Below are positions 49,726 through 58,940 of a stretch of 64,000 nucleotides of DNA, in pieces (the first letter of the stretch is position 1; every line of letters begins with the position of its first letter). The DNA lies in NCBI GenBank assembly GCA_943371235.1, contig CALRTZ010000008.1:16260-80259 (forward strand), read 5' to 3'. Made by a program: the position numbers and the translations under genes. This stretch comes from CAJBVG01 sp943371235. Its GTDB lineage: Bacteria > Bacteroidota > Bacteroidia > Sphingobacteriales > Sphingobacteriaceae. Below the pieces are notes generated by a model. That model saw nothing but the letters and a program-made list of their open reading frames with translations. It did no database searches and was not told the origin of the DNA.

Positions 49726-52677
49726 ATGAAAAGAACGTTTTTAACCCTTTTAATGGGCTTGCAAATTATCTTTGCAATCGCTCAAATTCCTGCAAATTAT
49801 TACAATTCGGCAACCGGTTTAAGTGGTACGCCATTGCGTGCAGCATTGCATGATATCATCGATGGTCATTCGGCGAAATCTTACAGTTCTTTATTAAGTT
49901 ATTATCAAACTACAGATAAAAAACCGAATAATACGGTTTGGGATATGTATTCGGATGTGCCAAATGGTATACCTCCTTATACTTTTACATTTTCTCAAAA
50001 TTGTGGAAACTATTCGGTAGAAGGAGATTGTTGGAACAGAGAACATTCTTGGCCACAAAGCTGGTTTAATAGCAGCTCTCCTATGGTATCCGATTTATTT
50101 CATGTTTACCCAACAGATGGTAAAGTAAATGGATGGAGAAGTAATTATCCGTATGGAGAAGTTACTAGTCCTACCATTACTACTTTAAACGGTGGAAAAC
50201 TCGGACCTTGTTCTTTCCCTGGCTACACTGGTATCGCGTTTGAACCCATAAATGAATACAAAGGTGATTTTGCTCGCACTTATTTTTACATGAGTACTCG
50301 TTACTATACGGAAGATTCGGGTTGGCAAACAAATGATATGATAACGGGAGCAAACTTAAAACCTTGGGCAATAGAATTGTTAAAAAAATGGCATCAACAA
50401 GATCCAGTAAGTGCAAAAGAAATTGCTAGAAATAATGCAGTATATGGAATACAAGGCAATAGAAATCCATTTATCGATCATCCAGAATATGTTTGTTTGA
50501 TATGGGCCGGTGGAACTTATTGTTCAATAATACCAAGCATTACAAACATCGTTAAAAATCCTAGCAGCCCAGGAGTTGGAGTAGCAACCTTTATTTCTGC
50601 AACTATAACAGATGATGGTACCATTGCTAGTGCAAATTTAAATTGGGGAACAAGTTCAAGCAGCTTAAACAATACTTTAGTTATGGGTGGTGGAGCAAAC
50701 AATGTGTATACGAATTCAACTGCTATACCCGGACAAGTAAATGGAACCATTGTTTACTTCCAAATTACAGCAACAGATAATGCAGGTAATATAGCCAACT
50801 CTACTACACAAAGTTATACTGTAGGCACACCTCCATCGCCAGCACCAGTAATTACTAATATCTTAAGAAATCCTAACAGTCCGAATCCTGCAGATGCAGT
50901 AACAATAAGCGCAACCATTACTGATGATGCAAGTGTTAGTGCTGCACAGTTATTATGGGGAACAGATGGTACAACTTTCCCAAACACCATTACAATGAAT
51001 GCAGGTTCAAATAATATTTATACAGCCAGTAGTTCAATACCTGCACAAGCGGCAAATACTATTGTGTATTACAAAATTTCGGCGAATGATAATTTAGCTC
51101 AAAATACTACTAGTGCCACCCAACAATATACAGTAACTACTGCATCTACCTCTTTATGCGCAGTTGATTTACTTTTTTCAGAATATTTAGAAGGATCCTC
51201 TAATAATAAATATTTAGAAATATATAACGGTACCGGAGCTCCTGTAAATTTAAGTGATTATAAAGTGAATTTATTTAGTAACGGCAGTACTACTTCAACA
51301 CAAGAACTATTAATGTCTGGTACTTTAAATAATGGAGATGTATATGTAATTAAAAATTCGGCGGCAACCTTATACAATGGAACTGCCACAATAAGCAATG
51401 TTACTTTTTTTAATGGTGATGATGCGGTAGCACTTACTAAAATATCAACAGGAAACTACGTAGATATTTTAGGAAGAATAGGTGAAGATCCAGGAACTGC
51501 TTGGGCGGTTGGAAACATCAGCATGTTAAATAAAACTTTGATACGTAAAGCAACCATTTTACAAGGAGTAAGTACTAACCCTGCATCAGGGTTTCCAACA
51601 TTAGGCACTGAATGGAATGTAGATTCTATTGATGTTGCAACTAATATCGGTTCGCATACCATGACATGCCCAAGCTCTACGAACACTATTACTACACAAA
51701 CTTTAAGTGCCTCTAATTTTTGTAAAGGCGGAATTGTAAATGTATCTTTTCAGGTTACAGGAAGTATCAATACTAATAATGTTTATACAGCAGAATTATC
51801 AGATGTAACTGGAAGTTTTACAAATGCAAGTTCAATAGGAACATTAACTTCATCCAATTTATCAGACATTATACCTGCGGTAATACCAGCAAATGCAAGT
51901 GCGGGTAATGCATACCGCATACGTGTAAAAGCAAGTGCTCCACAAACAATTGGTTCTGACAATGGAACAAATTTGACAATTACTAATTTGCCTACTGTAA
52001 ATGCAGGTTCGGATGTTAGTATTTGTTTGGGAAAGTCTGTAGAATTAAAAGCGACTGGAGCAGTTAACTATTTCTGGGAACACGGTGCAGATAGCTCTGC
52101 AACTATCGTAATACCTACAGAAAATACTGTATACATTGTAACAGGTATAGATGCGAATGGATGTAGTAAAACAGATTCTGTAACTGTGACAGTTAAGGAA
52201 AATCCAACTCCAATTATCACTGAACAAATTAACTCAACTATTCTAGAATCGAATATTAGTGTAGGTAACCAATGGTATATAAATGGTAATATGATTCCTG
52301 GAGAAAACAATCAGACAGTTGATGCAAACATCTATAAAGATGGTTTATATTATACGATTGTAACGAATCCGAATGGTTGCGTGAGTGATACTTCTAATCA
52401 AATTAACATGATATTGGGTAGCATCAATAAAACGAATATTAATCAATTGAAGTTTTACCCTAATCCTACTACCGGTGAATTTATAATAGATACTAAATCA
52501 ATGTTAGCTGGAAATTACCAATTGAACGTATACAACAACATGGGTCAACTAATTCAAAGTAATACATTCAACACCTTAAACAATAAAATTAATTTAGGAG
52601 ATGCACCATCAGGCTTATACCAAGTGGTGTTAAGGAATGGAAGCTTTGTATTTAGAGGCAGTGTAGTGGTTGAGTAA
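49726..52677 (+). CDS. Secreted endonuclease I with Ig-like, lamin-tail and T9SS sorting domains
   Basis: 983 aa. Signal peptide (MKRTFLTLLMGLQIIFAIAQ), then endonuclease I (~20-265, catalytic WNREHSWPQSW). Two homologous Ig/Fn3-like repeats follow (~268-365, 374-468), then a lamin-tail domain (~475-645, DLLFSEYLEGSSNNKYLEIYN), two further Ig/PKD-like modules (~655-900) and a C-terminal T9SS type A sorting domain (LKFYPNPTTGEF). It is an extracellular, cell-attached or released DNase, likely for nutrient scavenging. The TAA stop leads into a family A array. Confidence 0.92.
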   Translation: MKRTFLTLLMGLQIIFAIAQIPANYYNSATGLSGTPLRAALHDIIDGHSAKSYSSLLSYYQTTDKKPNNTVWDMYSDVPNGIPPYTFTFSQNCGNYSVEGDCWNREHSWPQSWFNSSSPMVSDLFHVYPTDGKVNGWRSNYPYGEVTSPTITTLNGGKLGPCSFPGYTGIAFEPINEYKGDFARTYFYMSTRYYTEDSGWQTNDMITGANLKPWAIELLKKWHQQDPVSAKEIARNNAVYGIQGNRNPFIDHPEYVCLIWAGGTYCSIIPSITNIVKNPSSPGVGVATFISATITDDGTIASANLNWGTSSSSLNNTLVMGGGANNVYTNSTAIPGQVNGTIVYFQITATDNAGNIANSTTQSYTVGTPPSPAPVITNILRNPNSPNPADAVTISATITDDASVSAAQLLWGTDGTTFPNTITMNAGSNNIYTASSSIPAQAANTIVYYKISANDNLAQNTTSATQQYTVTTASTSLCAVDLLFSEYLEGSSNNKYLEIYNGTGAPVNLSDYKVNLFSNGSTTSTQELLMSGTLNNGDVYVIKNSAATLYNGTATISNVTFFNGDDAVALTKISTGNYVDILGRIGEDPGTAWAVGNISMLNKTLIRKATILQGVSTNPASGFPTLGTEWNVDSIDVATNIGSHTMTCPSSTNTITTQTLSASNFCKGGIVNVSFQVTGSINTNNVYTAELSDVTGSFTNASSIGTLTSSNLSDIIPAVIPANASAGNAYRIRVKASAPQTIGSDNGTNLTITNLPTVNAGSDVSICLGKSVELKATGAVNYFWEHGADSSATIVIPTENTVYIVTGIDANGCSKTDSVTVTVKENPTPIITEQINSTILESNISVGNQWYINGNMIPGENNQTVDANIYKDGLYYTIVTNPNGCVSDTSNQINMILGSINKTNINQLKFYPNPTTGEFIIDTKSMLAGNYQLNVYNNMGQLIQSNTFNTLNNKINLGDAPSGLYQVVLRNGSFVFRGSVVVE

Positions 52678-52801
52678 GTTGTGAGTTGTGAATTGGGGAA
52701 GAGGTTACGATTTGGGATGGGATTTGGTATTAAGAATTAAGTATTAAGATACTAGGAAAGTTACTTAATTCTTAATTCTTAATACTTAATTCTTAATACT
52801 A
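52678..52801. repeat. Family A half-array and family F perfect hairpin between convergent genes
   Basis: Right after the nuclease TAA come GTTGTGA, GTTGTGA, ATTGGGG. Further on, GTATTAAG / AATTAAG-type heptads form two identical inverted 22-bp arms (52727-52748 and 52778-52799) with a ~29-base loop. The right arm ends on the TAG stop of the DUF1304 gene. TAA or TAG occurs in each heptad in the sense direction. Confidence 0.88.
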
Positions 52802-53158
52802 AACTAACCATATAACTAACAAGGTTACTATGGCAGGCAAAGCTTGCACATAGAAAATCTTTTTAGAAGCAGTAATTGCTCCGTAAATACCAGCGATACT
52901 TATACATAATAAAAAGAACACAGCCACATTTGTTTGCCATTGCGGATCGCTAATAAATAAACTCCAAATTAAACCAGCTGCCAAAAAACCATTGTATAAG
53001 CCTTGGTTTCCAGCCATCGTTTTAGTTGGCTTAAACAGTTCTGCAGGCATAGCCCCCTTAAACGTTTTTTTACCTAAAGTTTCCCAAGCGAACATTTCCA
53101 TATACAATATATAAACATGTTCTAATGCTATTAAAGCGATTAATGCAGAGACTATCAT
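52799..53158 (-). CDS. DUF1304 membrane protein
   Basis: 119 aa, four hydrophobic segments. It matches the DUF1304 family (IALEHVYILYMEMFAWETLGKKTF at the N-terminus and MAGNQGLYNGFLAAGLIW). Function unknown; often annotated as a membrane protein of small-molecule efflux context. The TAG stop joins the family F array and start-side heptads run up to its ATG. Confidence 0.85.
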   Translation of the reverse strand: MIVSALIALIALEHVYILYMEMFAWETLGKKTFKGAMPAELFKPTKTMAGNQGLYNGFLAAGLIWSLFISDPQWQTNVAVFFLLCISIAGIYGAITASKKIFYVQALPAIVTLLVIWLV

Positions 53159-53250
53159 ATGAGTTGTGAGTTGTGAATTGTGAGTTGTCGGTAATTAGTA
53201 ACATCAGTGCTTCATTAGCACACTAGCATATTAACACACTAGCACACTAA
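53159..53250. repeat. Composite spacer: family B stop-side octads and family A start-side heptads
   Basis: Read on the minus strand, the octads TAGTGTGC, TAGTGTGT, TAATATGC, TAGTGTGC follow the 67-aa gene. A unique linker containing AAGCACTGATGTTA comes next, then heptads ACAACTC, ACAATTC, ACAACTC, ACAACTC directly before the DUF1304 ATG. Neither arm has its inverted partner here. The same composite, including the linker, recurs at 53455-53547. Confidence 0.88.
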
Positions 53251-53454
53251 CTAAGGATGTTCTATGTCGTAATCTTTTAATAATTTACAAAGAGATTGAT
53301 AATAATCGGCCAGCATTTGTTCATCAATGTTCGGATGATTTTGATTAGGAATAGTTACTGGCATCTCTAATAAATAATTAGAAAGCTCAGGATGTTTTTC
53401 TTCTATTAGCATGGTAATGGCTAATATTTTTTGGTTAAGTGTGCGTGTTTCCAT
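53251..53454 (-). CDS. Small conserved-looking protein, 67 aa
   Basis: Start at the ATG at 53454 (METRTLNQKILAITMLI). The longer frame upstream (16 extra codons) is translated family A repeat and is rejected. Helical N-terminal half, then a proline-containing turn (MPVTIPNQNHPNIDEQ) and a helix (MLADYYQSLCKLLKDYDI). I do not recognise the family. It is flanked by two copies of the same composite repeat, and its stop is TAG. Confidence 0.6.
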   Translation of the reverse strand: METRTLNQKILAITMLIEEKHPELSNYLLEMPVTIPNQNHPNIDEQMLADYYQSLCKLLKDYDIEHP

Positions 53455-53547
53455 GGGATGAATTTGTAAATTGTGAGTTGTGAATTGTGAATTAATTAAC
53501 ATCAGTGCTTTATTAGCATACTAGCATACTAGTACACTAACACACTA
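53455..53547. repeat. Composite spacer, second copy, between tsaD and the 67-aa gene
   Basis: On the minus strand the tsaD TAG stop opens octads TAGTGTGT, TAGTGTAC, TAGTATGC, TAGTATGC, TAATAAAG. The linker GCACTGATGTTA and family A heptads (TTCACAA-type) follow, ending close to the 67-aa start. The linker and order match the 53159-53250 spacer, so the two are duplicates that have diverged. Confidence 0.88.
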
Positions 53548-54564
53548 TATATGGTACCGTGCTAATGGAGCAACATCTTGCCCTACAAAATCGCCTTTTA
53601 AAAATTTGTGATATCCTGCTATGGAAATCATTCCTGCATTATCTGTACAATATTCGAACGCGGGGATGTAAATTTTCCAATCTTTTTTTTCTGCTACTAA
53701 TTTCAAACTATTTCTGAGCCCTGAATTTGCAGATACGCCACCAGCTATGGCAACGGATTTTATACATAAATCATCTGCGGCTTTCTCTAATTTGTTCAAT
53801 AAGATACTAACTATTCGATCTTGAATGGAAGCACACAAATCATTCAAATTTTCTTTCACAAAATGCTCGTTTTGTTTTGTTTCTTTTTGAAGAAAATATA
53901 GGATTTGTGTTTTTAAGCCCGAAAAACTAAAATCATAATTAGGAATTTGAGGCTCGGTAAACTTGTATTTTTTCGCATCCCCATCTTTCGCATACTTATC
54001 AATTAAGGGTCCGCCTGGATAGGGCAAGCCAAGTAACTTTGCAGACTTATCAAAGGCCTCCCCTGCCGCATCATCTGTTGTCTCCCCAATTAATTGCATC
54101 TCAAAATAATCTTTTACCAATACAATTTGTGTGTGACCACCAGACACTGTTAAACATAGAAATGGAAAGTCAGGTTTGGGATCGTCAATAAAATGGGCAA
54201 GTATATGAGCTTGCATATGGTTTATTTCTATTAACGGAATATTTAATGCTAAGGCAAATGCTTTTGAAAAAGAACTGCCCACTAATAGGGCACCTAATAA
54301 ACCTGGCCCACGTGTAAAAGCTACCGCATTGATATCATTTTTGCGTATTTTAGCGTTTTGAATAGCGGATTCGACCACCGGTATAATGTTTTGTTGATGA
54401 ATGCGAGAAGCAATTTCGGGAATTACACCACCATATTGTTCATGTATGGCCTGAGTTGCAGTAACATTGCTTACTACCTCCCCATCAATACAAATAGATG
54501 CAGAAGTTTCATCACAGGATGACTCTATGCCTAAAATTATGGTCGATTTAATTAAGTTAGTCAT
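53545..54564 (-). CDS. tsaD: tRNA N6-adenosine threonylcarbamoyltransferase TsaD
   Basis: 339 aa. N-terminal ILGIESSCDETSASI, metal-binding NHMQAHILAHF near residue 110, and SGGHTQIVLV are diagnostic of TsaD/Kae1. It completes the t6A37 modification of ANN-decoding tRNAs. The C-terminus ends LARYHI with the TAG stop inside the first octad of the repeat array. Divergent from the TamB gene with about 50 bp between the starts. Confidence 0.95.
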   Translation of the reverse strand: MTNLIKSTIILGIESSCDETSASICIDGEVVSNVTATQAIHEQYGGVIPEIASRIHQQNIIPVVESAIQNAKIRKNDINAVAFTRGPGLLGALLVGSSFSKAFALALNIPLIEINHMQAHILAHFIDDPKPDFPFLCLTVSGGHTQIVLVKDYFEMQLIGETTDDAAGEAFDKSAKLLGLPYPGGPLIDKYAKDGDAKKYKFTEPQIPNYDFSFSGLKTQILYFLQKETKQNEHFVKENLNDLCASIQDRIVSILLNKLEKAADDLCIKSVAIAGGVSANSGLRNSLKLVAEKKDWKIYIPAFEYCTDNAGMISIAGYHKFLKGDFVGQDVAPLARYHI

Positions 54565-54614
54565 TAAAGGTTATTAAAAAATTTGCGAAAATATCTGCTT
54601 GGTTTCTTGGAAGC

Positions 54615-57600
54615 TTGCTCAGTTTACTGCTGTTGCTTTACTTCCTGTTTAGATTACCTAGCGTACAAACTTGGGTGGCTCAGCGTGCAGCTTATTACCT
54701 AAGTTCGCAATTAAATACAAATATAAAATTAAAAGGGCTAGATATTGTTTTCTTTAAAACAATTGTACTCGAAGGGCTTTTAATTGAAGATCAAAAGCAA
54801 GACACCTTACTTTATACCGAAAGATTAGCAATAAACATTGGCCCTGTTATTCTTGAAAAAAATAAATTCACCGTTAATTCCATTAATTTACATAAACCAG
54901 TTTTTCATTTAAAAACATATAAAAACGAGAAGAATTCGAATTTGCAGTTTTTACTCGATTATTTTAGCAGCCCAGCCGATTCTCCTAAAACCGAAAGCAA
55001 ACCCATCGACTTAAAAATAAAAAGCTTAAAAATTATAGATGCTGATTTTATTTATGCGGATGAAAACATAGCTAACGAAGTGCCCGGCGTAATAGATTAC
55101 GATCATTTACACATTCGAAATTTCAGTACCGAAATAAAATCTTTTTCGCTATGGAGAGGAGAAATTAGAGCGGATATAATAAAACTTAAGTTAATAGAGA
55201 AATGTGGCTTTGAAATAGAAAAACTTGCAGGTAAATTAAAATTTACTGATCAAGAAATTGAAGTAGCAAATTTATTATTAATTACCCCTCATTCTAATAT
55301 ACACGATTATTATTCGATGAGATTCGATTCTTTGAGTGATTTCGGAGATTATATAAATAAAGTTAGAATGTATGCCGATTTTAACCAAAGTATTATTTCA
55401 TTTAAAGACATCCGTTACTTTGCTTCAGCTATAAGTAAGTACACGCAAATGATGATGATGAATGGGAAGATTTCTGGAACTGTAGCAAATTTGCGTTCGA
55501 AAAATTTTCAACTAAGAACTGGTCTGAGTACGTATGTTGACGGTGAAATATCAATTGTAGGTTTGCCAGATATTGTACACACTAATTTTAATGCAAAACT
55601 TCAAAAGCTTCAAACAAATTACAAAGACTTAACAGATTTATTAAAAGGAATTGACCAAGACTCTGCCGCAGCAACAATTCCAAACTTCTTAGAGAATGCG
55701 GGGAATATTGAGTATGCTGGTTATTATACTGGAACGGTTTTCAACTTTAACGTTAACGGACAAGCAAAAACTGAAATAGGAAATTTAGTGACAGATATAC
55801 ACATGGATATTCTGCCAAAGGTGCCTACGTATGATGGATTTATACAAACCATTGGATTTGATTTTGGCAAATTATTAAACACAACTACAGTTGGTCCTGC
55901 TAGTTTAGAGCTAACAATCAATGGTAAAGGTTTTAACATAAAAGATTTAAAATCTAATTTCGAAACCAACATCAGCTCTATTGTTGCTAATGGTTATGCA
56001 TATAAAAATATAATTGGAAATGGTGAAATTGCAAGTAAAAAATTTATTGGTGATGTAACAATTGACGATGAACACATTGACTTAGATTTTAATGGAAGCA
56101 TAGATTTTGATGATTTGAAAAATCCGGTGTTTGATTTTTATGCAGACATCGAACATTTAGATTTAAAGGCGCTTAACATTTCGAAAGATACCTTAAATAT
56201 AAAAAGCAAAATAAATGTAAACTTTATTGGTAAAAGCCTCGACAATATCATAGGTACATTAGTGTTTAATGAAAGTACGATTGAAACCAACGATCATTCT
56301 GAATATACTTTTGCGAACATTAGTATTGATTCTAAATTTGATGGCACAGGTAAGAGTCTTACTTTAAAATCTGATATTATTGATGCTGGCATACAAGGAG
56401 AATATAAACTTAGTACCATTACATCTGCTGTAAAAAGTGTGATAAAAAAATATCTTCCAAGTTATAATTTAGGTAAAATAAATAAATACGCAGCTCAAAA
56501 TTTTAGTTTTTATGTTATAGTTGATGAGGCAAAACCATTAACCGATTTACTATTCCCAGCATTAAGTATTTCTAATCAGGCAAACCTTAGAGGTTACTTA
56601 AATACAGAAGAGAATGTTTTACGAATTAACTCTGGTATTGATTTTGTCAAATACGAAAATTTGAAATTTGAAGATTTAATACTAGACGGGGAAAACGACC
56701 AAAATGTTTTTGATTTTAATATAGCGAGTTCAAGAGCATTTATAAATGATAGTATAAACATAAACAATATTGCAATTTCTAATTCAATAAAAAATGATAG
56801 TATTCGTTTTAATATAAAATTAGCTGATAAAGAATCGCCAAATCAATTAGATTTAAACGGATTGCTTTCCATTAAAAGCGAAGAGCCAATACTTCAATTT
56901 TTACCTTCAGAAATATATATTGATAGCGCTCAGTGGAGTTTGAAAAATAGTTTTGAAGTAGTATTTGCAAAAGACAAAAAAATACGAATTAGCAATTTTG
57001 AGATTTCTAATGGCGATCAACGATTGGTTTCAGAAGGAATTATTTCAGACAATTACAACGATGAATTTATTGTTGATCTTCAAAACGTAAGCCTTAGAAA
57101 TTTTAATCAGATATTAAAAAAATACGATATAAATGTTGAAGGCACCATTAACGCACGTACAAAATTAAACGGATTGTTAGGAGAAAGCATCCTTTTATCG
57201 AATATAAATATAGCGGAGTTAATATATAACAAAGATACTATTGGCGACTTATTATTTAATAGTACTTGGGATCCGAAATCAGAATTAATAAACGTAAACG
57301 GAAGCATCTTTAACCAACGCTTAAAAACACTTGGAGTAGCCGGGAACATTAGCACTCGTAAAACTAGTAATAGTTTAAATTTAGATGTGGTGATGAATGA
57401 AACAGAACTATCCGTTATTGAACCCTTTGTGAAGGAATACGTATCGAACATTAGTGGAAAAGCCAGTGCAGATTTGAAAGTTAGAGGCAGTTTGGTGGAA
57501 CCTGCAATTAATGGGTATTTAACCTTAAAGAATGCAGGGATACGAGTAAATTACCTAAATGCATATTTTAAAATTTCCGATCAAGTAAGACTTTCTCAAA

Positions 57601-58940
57601 ACAAAATTTTCATCAATAACATTCAGTTAAAAGATGCCGAAGGAAATAAAGGCTCTGCAAATGGAACCATCACACATACTTATTTCAGCAAGTTTAAACT
57701 CGATATTAAAATACAAGCTAATAAATTGATATGTTTAAATACGAGTGCTAAAGAGAACGAATTGTATTATGGAAAAGCTTACGCAACTGGTCAGTTTTTA
57801 TTTAGAGGTCCAATAGAAGATTTAAAAATTGATATAGATGCAAAAACTGAAAAAGGCACGAAATTTTATATACCACTTACAGATGCAGGTTCAGTATCTA
57901 AACAAGATTATATCCGATTTATTAATAAAGACAGTGTTGATGTAAAAAAGAATCAATACAACCTTAGTCTCTCGGGCATAAGCATGAACATGAATTTACA
58001 AGTGGATGAACAATCGGAAGTGCAATTAATTATGAACCCAGCATCAGGAGAAATAATTAAAGGAACTGGAAATGCTAACTTAAAATTAGTGATTAATACA
58101 TTGGGGACTTTTGAAATGTATGGTACTTATGAAATTGCAGCGGGTGAATACAACTTTGTTTTACAGAATTTAATTGCTAAAAAGTTTAAAGTTGATAAAG
58201 GTGGTACTATTCGATGGAATGGAGATCCTATAAAAGCTAAAATAAATTTATCGGCGGTGTATGAAACACGCCCTGCGGTTTTACCATTAATTATTTCTGC
58301 AAGCCCAGGAGATACCAGTTCTTATTCATCCACTCAAAGAGTGAAAACAGAATGTGTATTGAACATGAAGAACGAGTTAATGAGTCCAGATATTTCTTTT
58401 GGAATGCGTTTTCCCGACGATCAAAATTTAAGTTCAAAGGTTGGGGGTTATTTAGCGAATGCTGATAATATGAATAATCAAATTGCTAGTTTGTTGATAT
58501 TTGGTAGGTTTAGCAATACCAACAGCTCTAGTGGCAGTTTTATTCCTACAACCGATATTTTGACATCACAATTATCAAACTTAGTTTCTACGAAAAACTT
58601 TGATTTAAATTTAGCAAATGGAGTTGGTGGCTCTTTACGTTTGTTTAACGACAGAATAACTATTGATGGAAGTATAAATACGAATAATAATTCTACGACC
58701 ACAAATAATCAACAAGCAAATGCAAGTGCGATAACAGGCGACGTAAATATTGATTATAAAATTAGTAGAGACGGAAGATTTAGAGCAAAAGCATTTCAAC
58801 GAAATGATAACAACTCAGATTTATTAAAACGTGGTAATAACCAAGTGGAGCAAGGACTTGGCTTGTTTTATCGTATTGAGTTTGACACGTTCGGAGAACT
58901 CATGCGCAAGATTTTTAACAAAGAAAAAAAGGCGAATTAG
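54615..58940 (+). CDS. TamB-like translocation/assembly protein, 1441 aa
   Basis: A very large protein with an N-terminal membrane anchor, a long beta-strand-rich AsmA/TamB body and a C-terminal DUF490/TamB domain (about residues 1100-1441: VTGDVNIDYKISRDGRFRAKAFQ near the end). It probably helps deliver proteins or lipids to the outer membrane. The only listed start is TTG at 54615, which leaves a short signal anchor. The frame stays open to 54561 and encodes a good basic start (IKKFAKISAWFLGSLLS), but no ATG, GTG or TTG is found there. The TAG stop opens a family G octad array. Confidence 0.85.
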   Translation: MLSLLLLLYFLFRLPSVQTWVAQRAAYYLSSQLNTNIKLKGLDIVFFKTIVLEGLLIEDQKQDTLLYTERLAINIGPVILEKNKFTVNSINLHKPVFHLKTYKNEKNSNLQFLLDYFSSPADSPKTESKPIDLKIKSLKIIDADFIYADENIANEVPGVIDYDHLHIRNFSTEIKSFSLWRGEIRADIIKLKLIEKCGFEIEKLAGKLKFTDQEIEVANLLLITPHSNIHDYYSMRFDSLSDFGDYINKVRMYADFNQSIISFKDIRYFASAISKYTQMMMMNGKISGTVANLRSKNFQLRTGLSTYVDGEISIVGLPDIVHTNFNAKLQKLQTNYKDLTDLLKGIDQDSAAATIPNFLENAGNIEYAGYYTGTVFNFNVNGQAKTEIGNLVTDIHMDILPKVPTYDGFIQTIGFDFGKLLNTTTVGPASLELTINGKGFNIKDLKSNFETNISSIVANGYAYKNIIGNGEIASKKFIGDVTIDDEHIDLDFNGSIDFDDLKNPVFDFYADIEHLDLKALNISKDTLNIKSKINVNFIGKSLDNIIGTLVFNESTIETNDHSEYTFANISIDSKFDGTGKSLTLKSDIIDAGIQGEYKLSTITSAVKSVIKKYLPSYNLGKINKYAAQNFSFYVIVDEAKPLTDLLFPALSISNQANLRGYLNTEENVLRINSGIDFVKYENLKFEDLILDGENDQNVFDFNIASSRAFINDSININNIAISNSIKNDSIRFNIKLADKESPNQLDLNGLLSIKSEEPILQFLPSEIYIDSAQWSLKNSFEVVFAKDKKIRISNFEISNGDQRLVSEGIISDNYNDEFIVDLQNVSLRNFNQILKKYDINVEGTINARTKLNGLLGESILLSNINIAELIYNKDTIGDLLFNSTWDPKSELINVNGSIFNQRLKTLGVAGNISTRKTSNSLNLDVVMNETELSVIEPFVKEYVSNISGKASADLKVRGSLVEPAINGYLTLKNAGIRVNYLNAYFKISDQVRLSQNKIFINNIQLKDAEGNKGSANGTITHTYFSKFKLDIKIQANKLICLNTSAKENELYYGKAYATGQFLFRGPIEDLKIDIDAKTEKGTKFYIPLTDAGSVSKQDYIRFINKDSVDVKKNQYNLSLSGISMNMNLQVDEQSEVQLIMNPASGEIIKGTGNANLKLVINTLGTFEMYGTYEIAAGEYNFVLQNLIAKKFKVDKGGTIRWNGDPIKAKINLSAVYETRPAVLPLIISASPGDTSSYSSTQRVKTECVLNMKNELMSPDISFGMRFPDDQNLSSKVGGYLANADNMNNQIASLLIFGRFSNTNSSSGSFIPTTDILTSQLSNLVSTKNFDLNLANGVGGSLRLFNDRITIDGSINTNNNSTTTNNQQANASAITGDVNIDYKISRDGRFRAKAFQRNDNNSDLLKRGNNQVEQGLGLFYRIEFDTFGELMRKIFNKEKKAN

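Noticed and set aside
53159..53547. Transposon or insertion sequence bounded by the repeated composites
   Set aside because: The interval holds only a 67-aa protein with no transposase features, and no target-site duplication is visible. The two copies are direct and not inverted.
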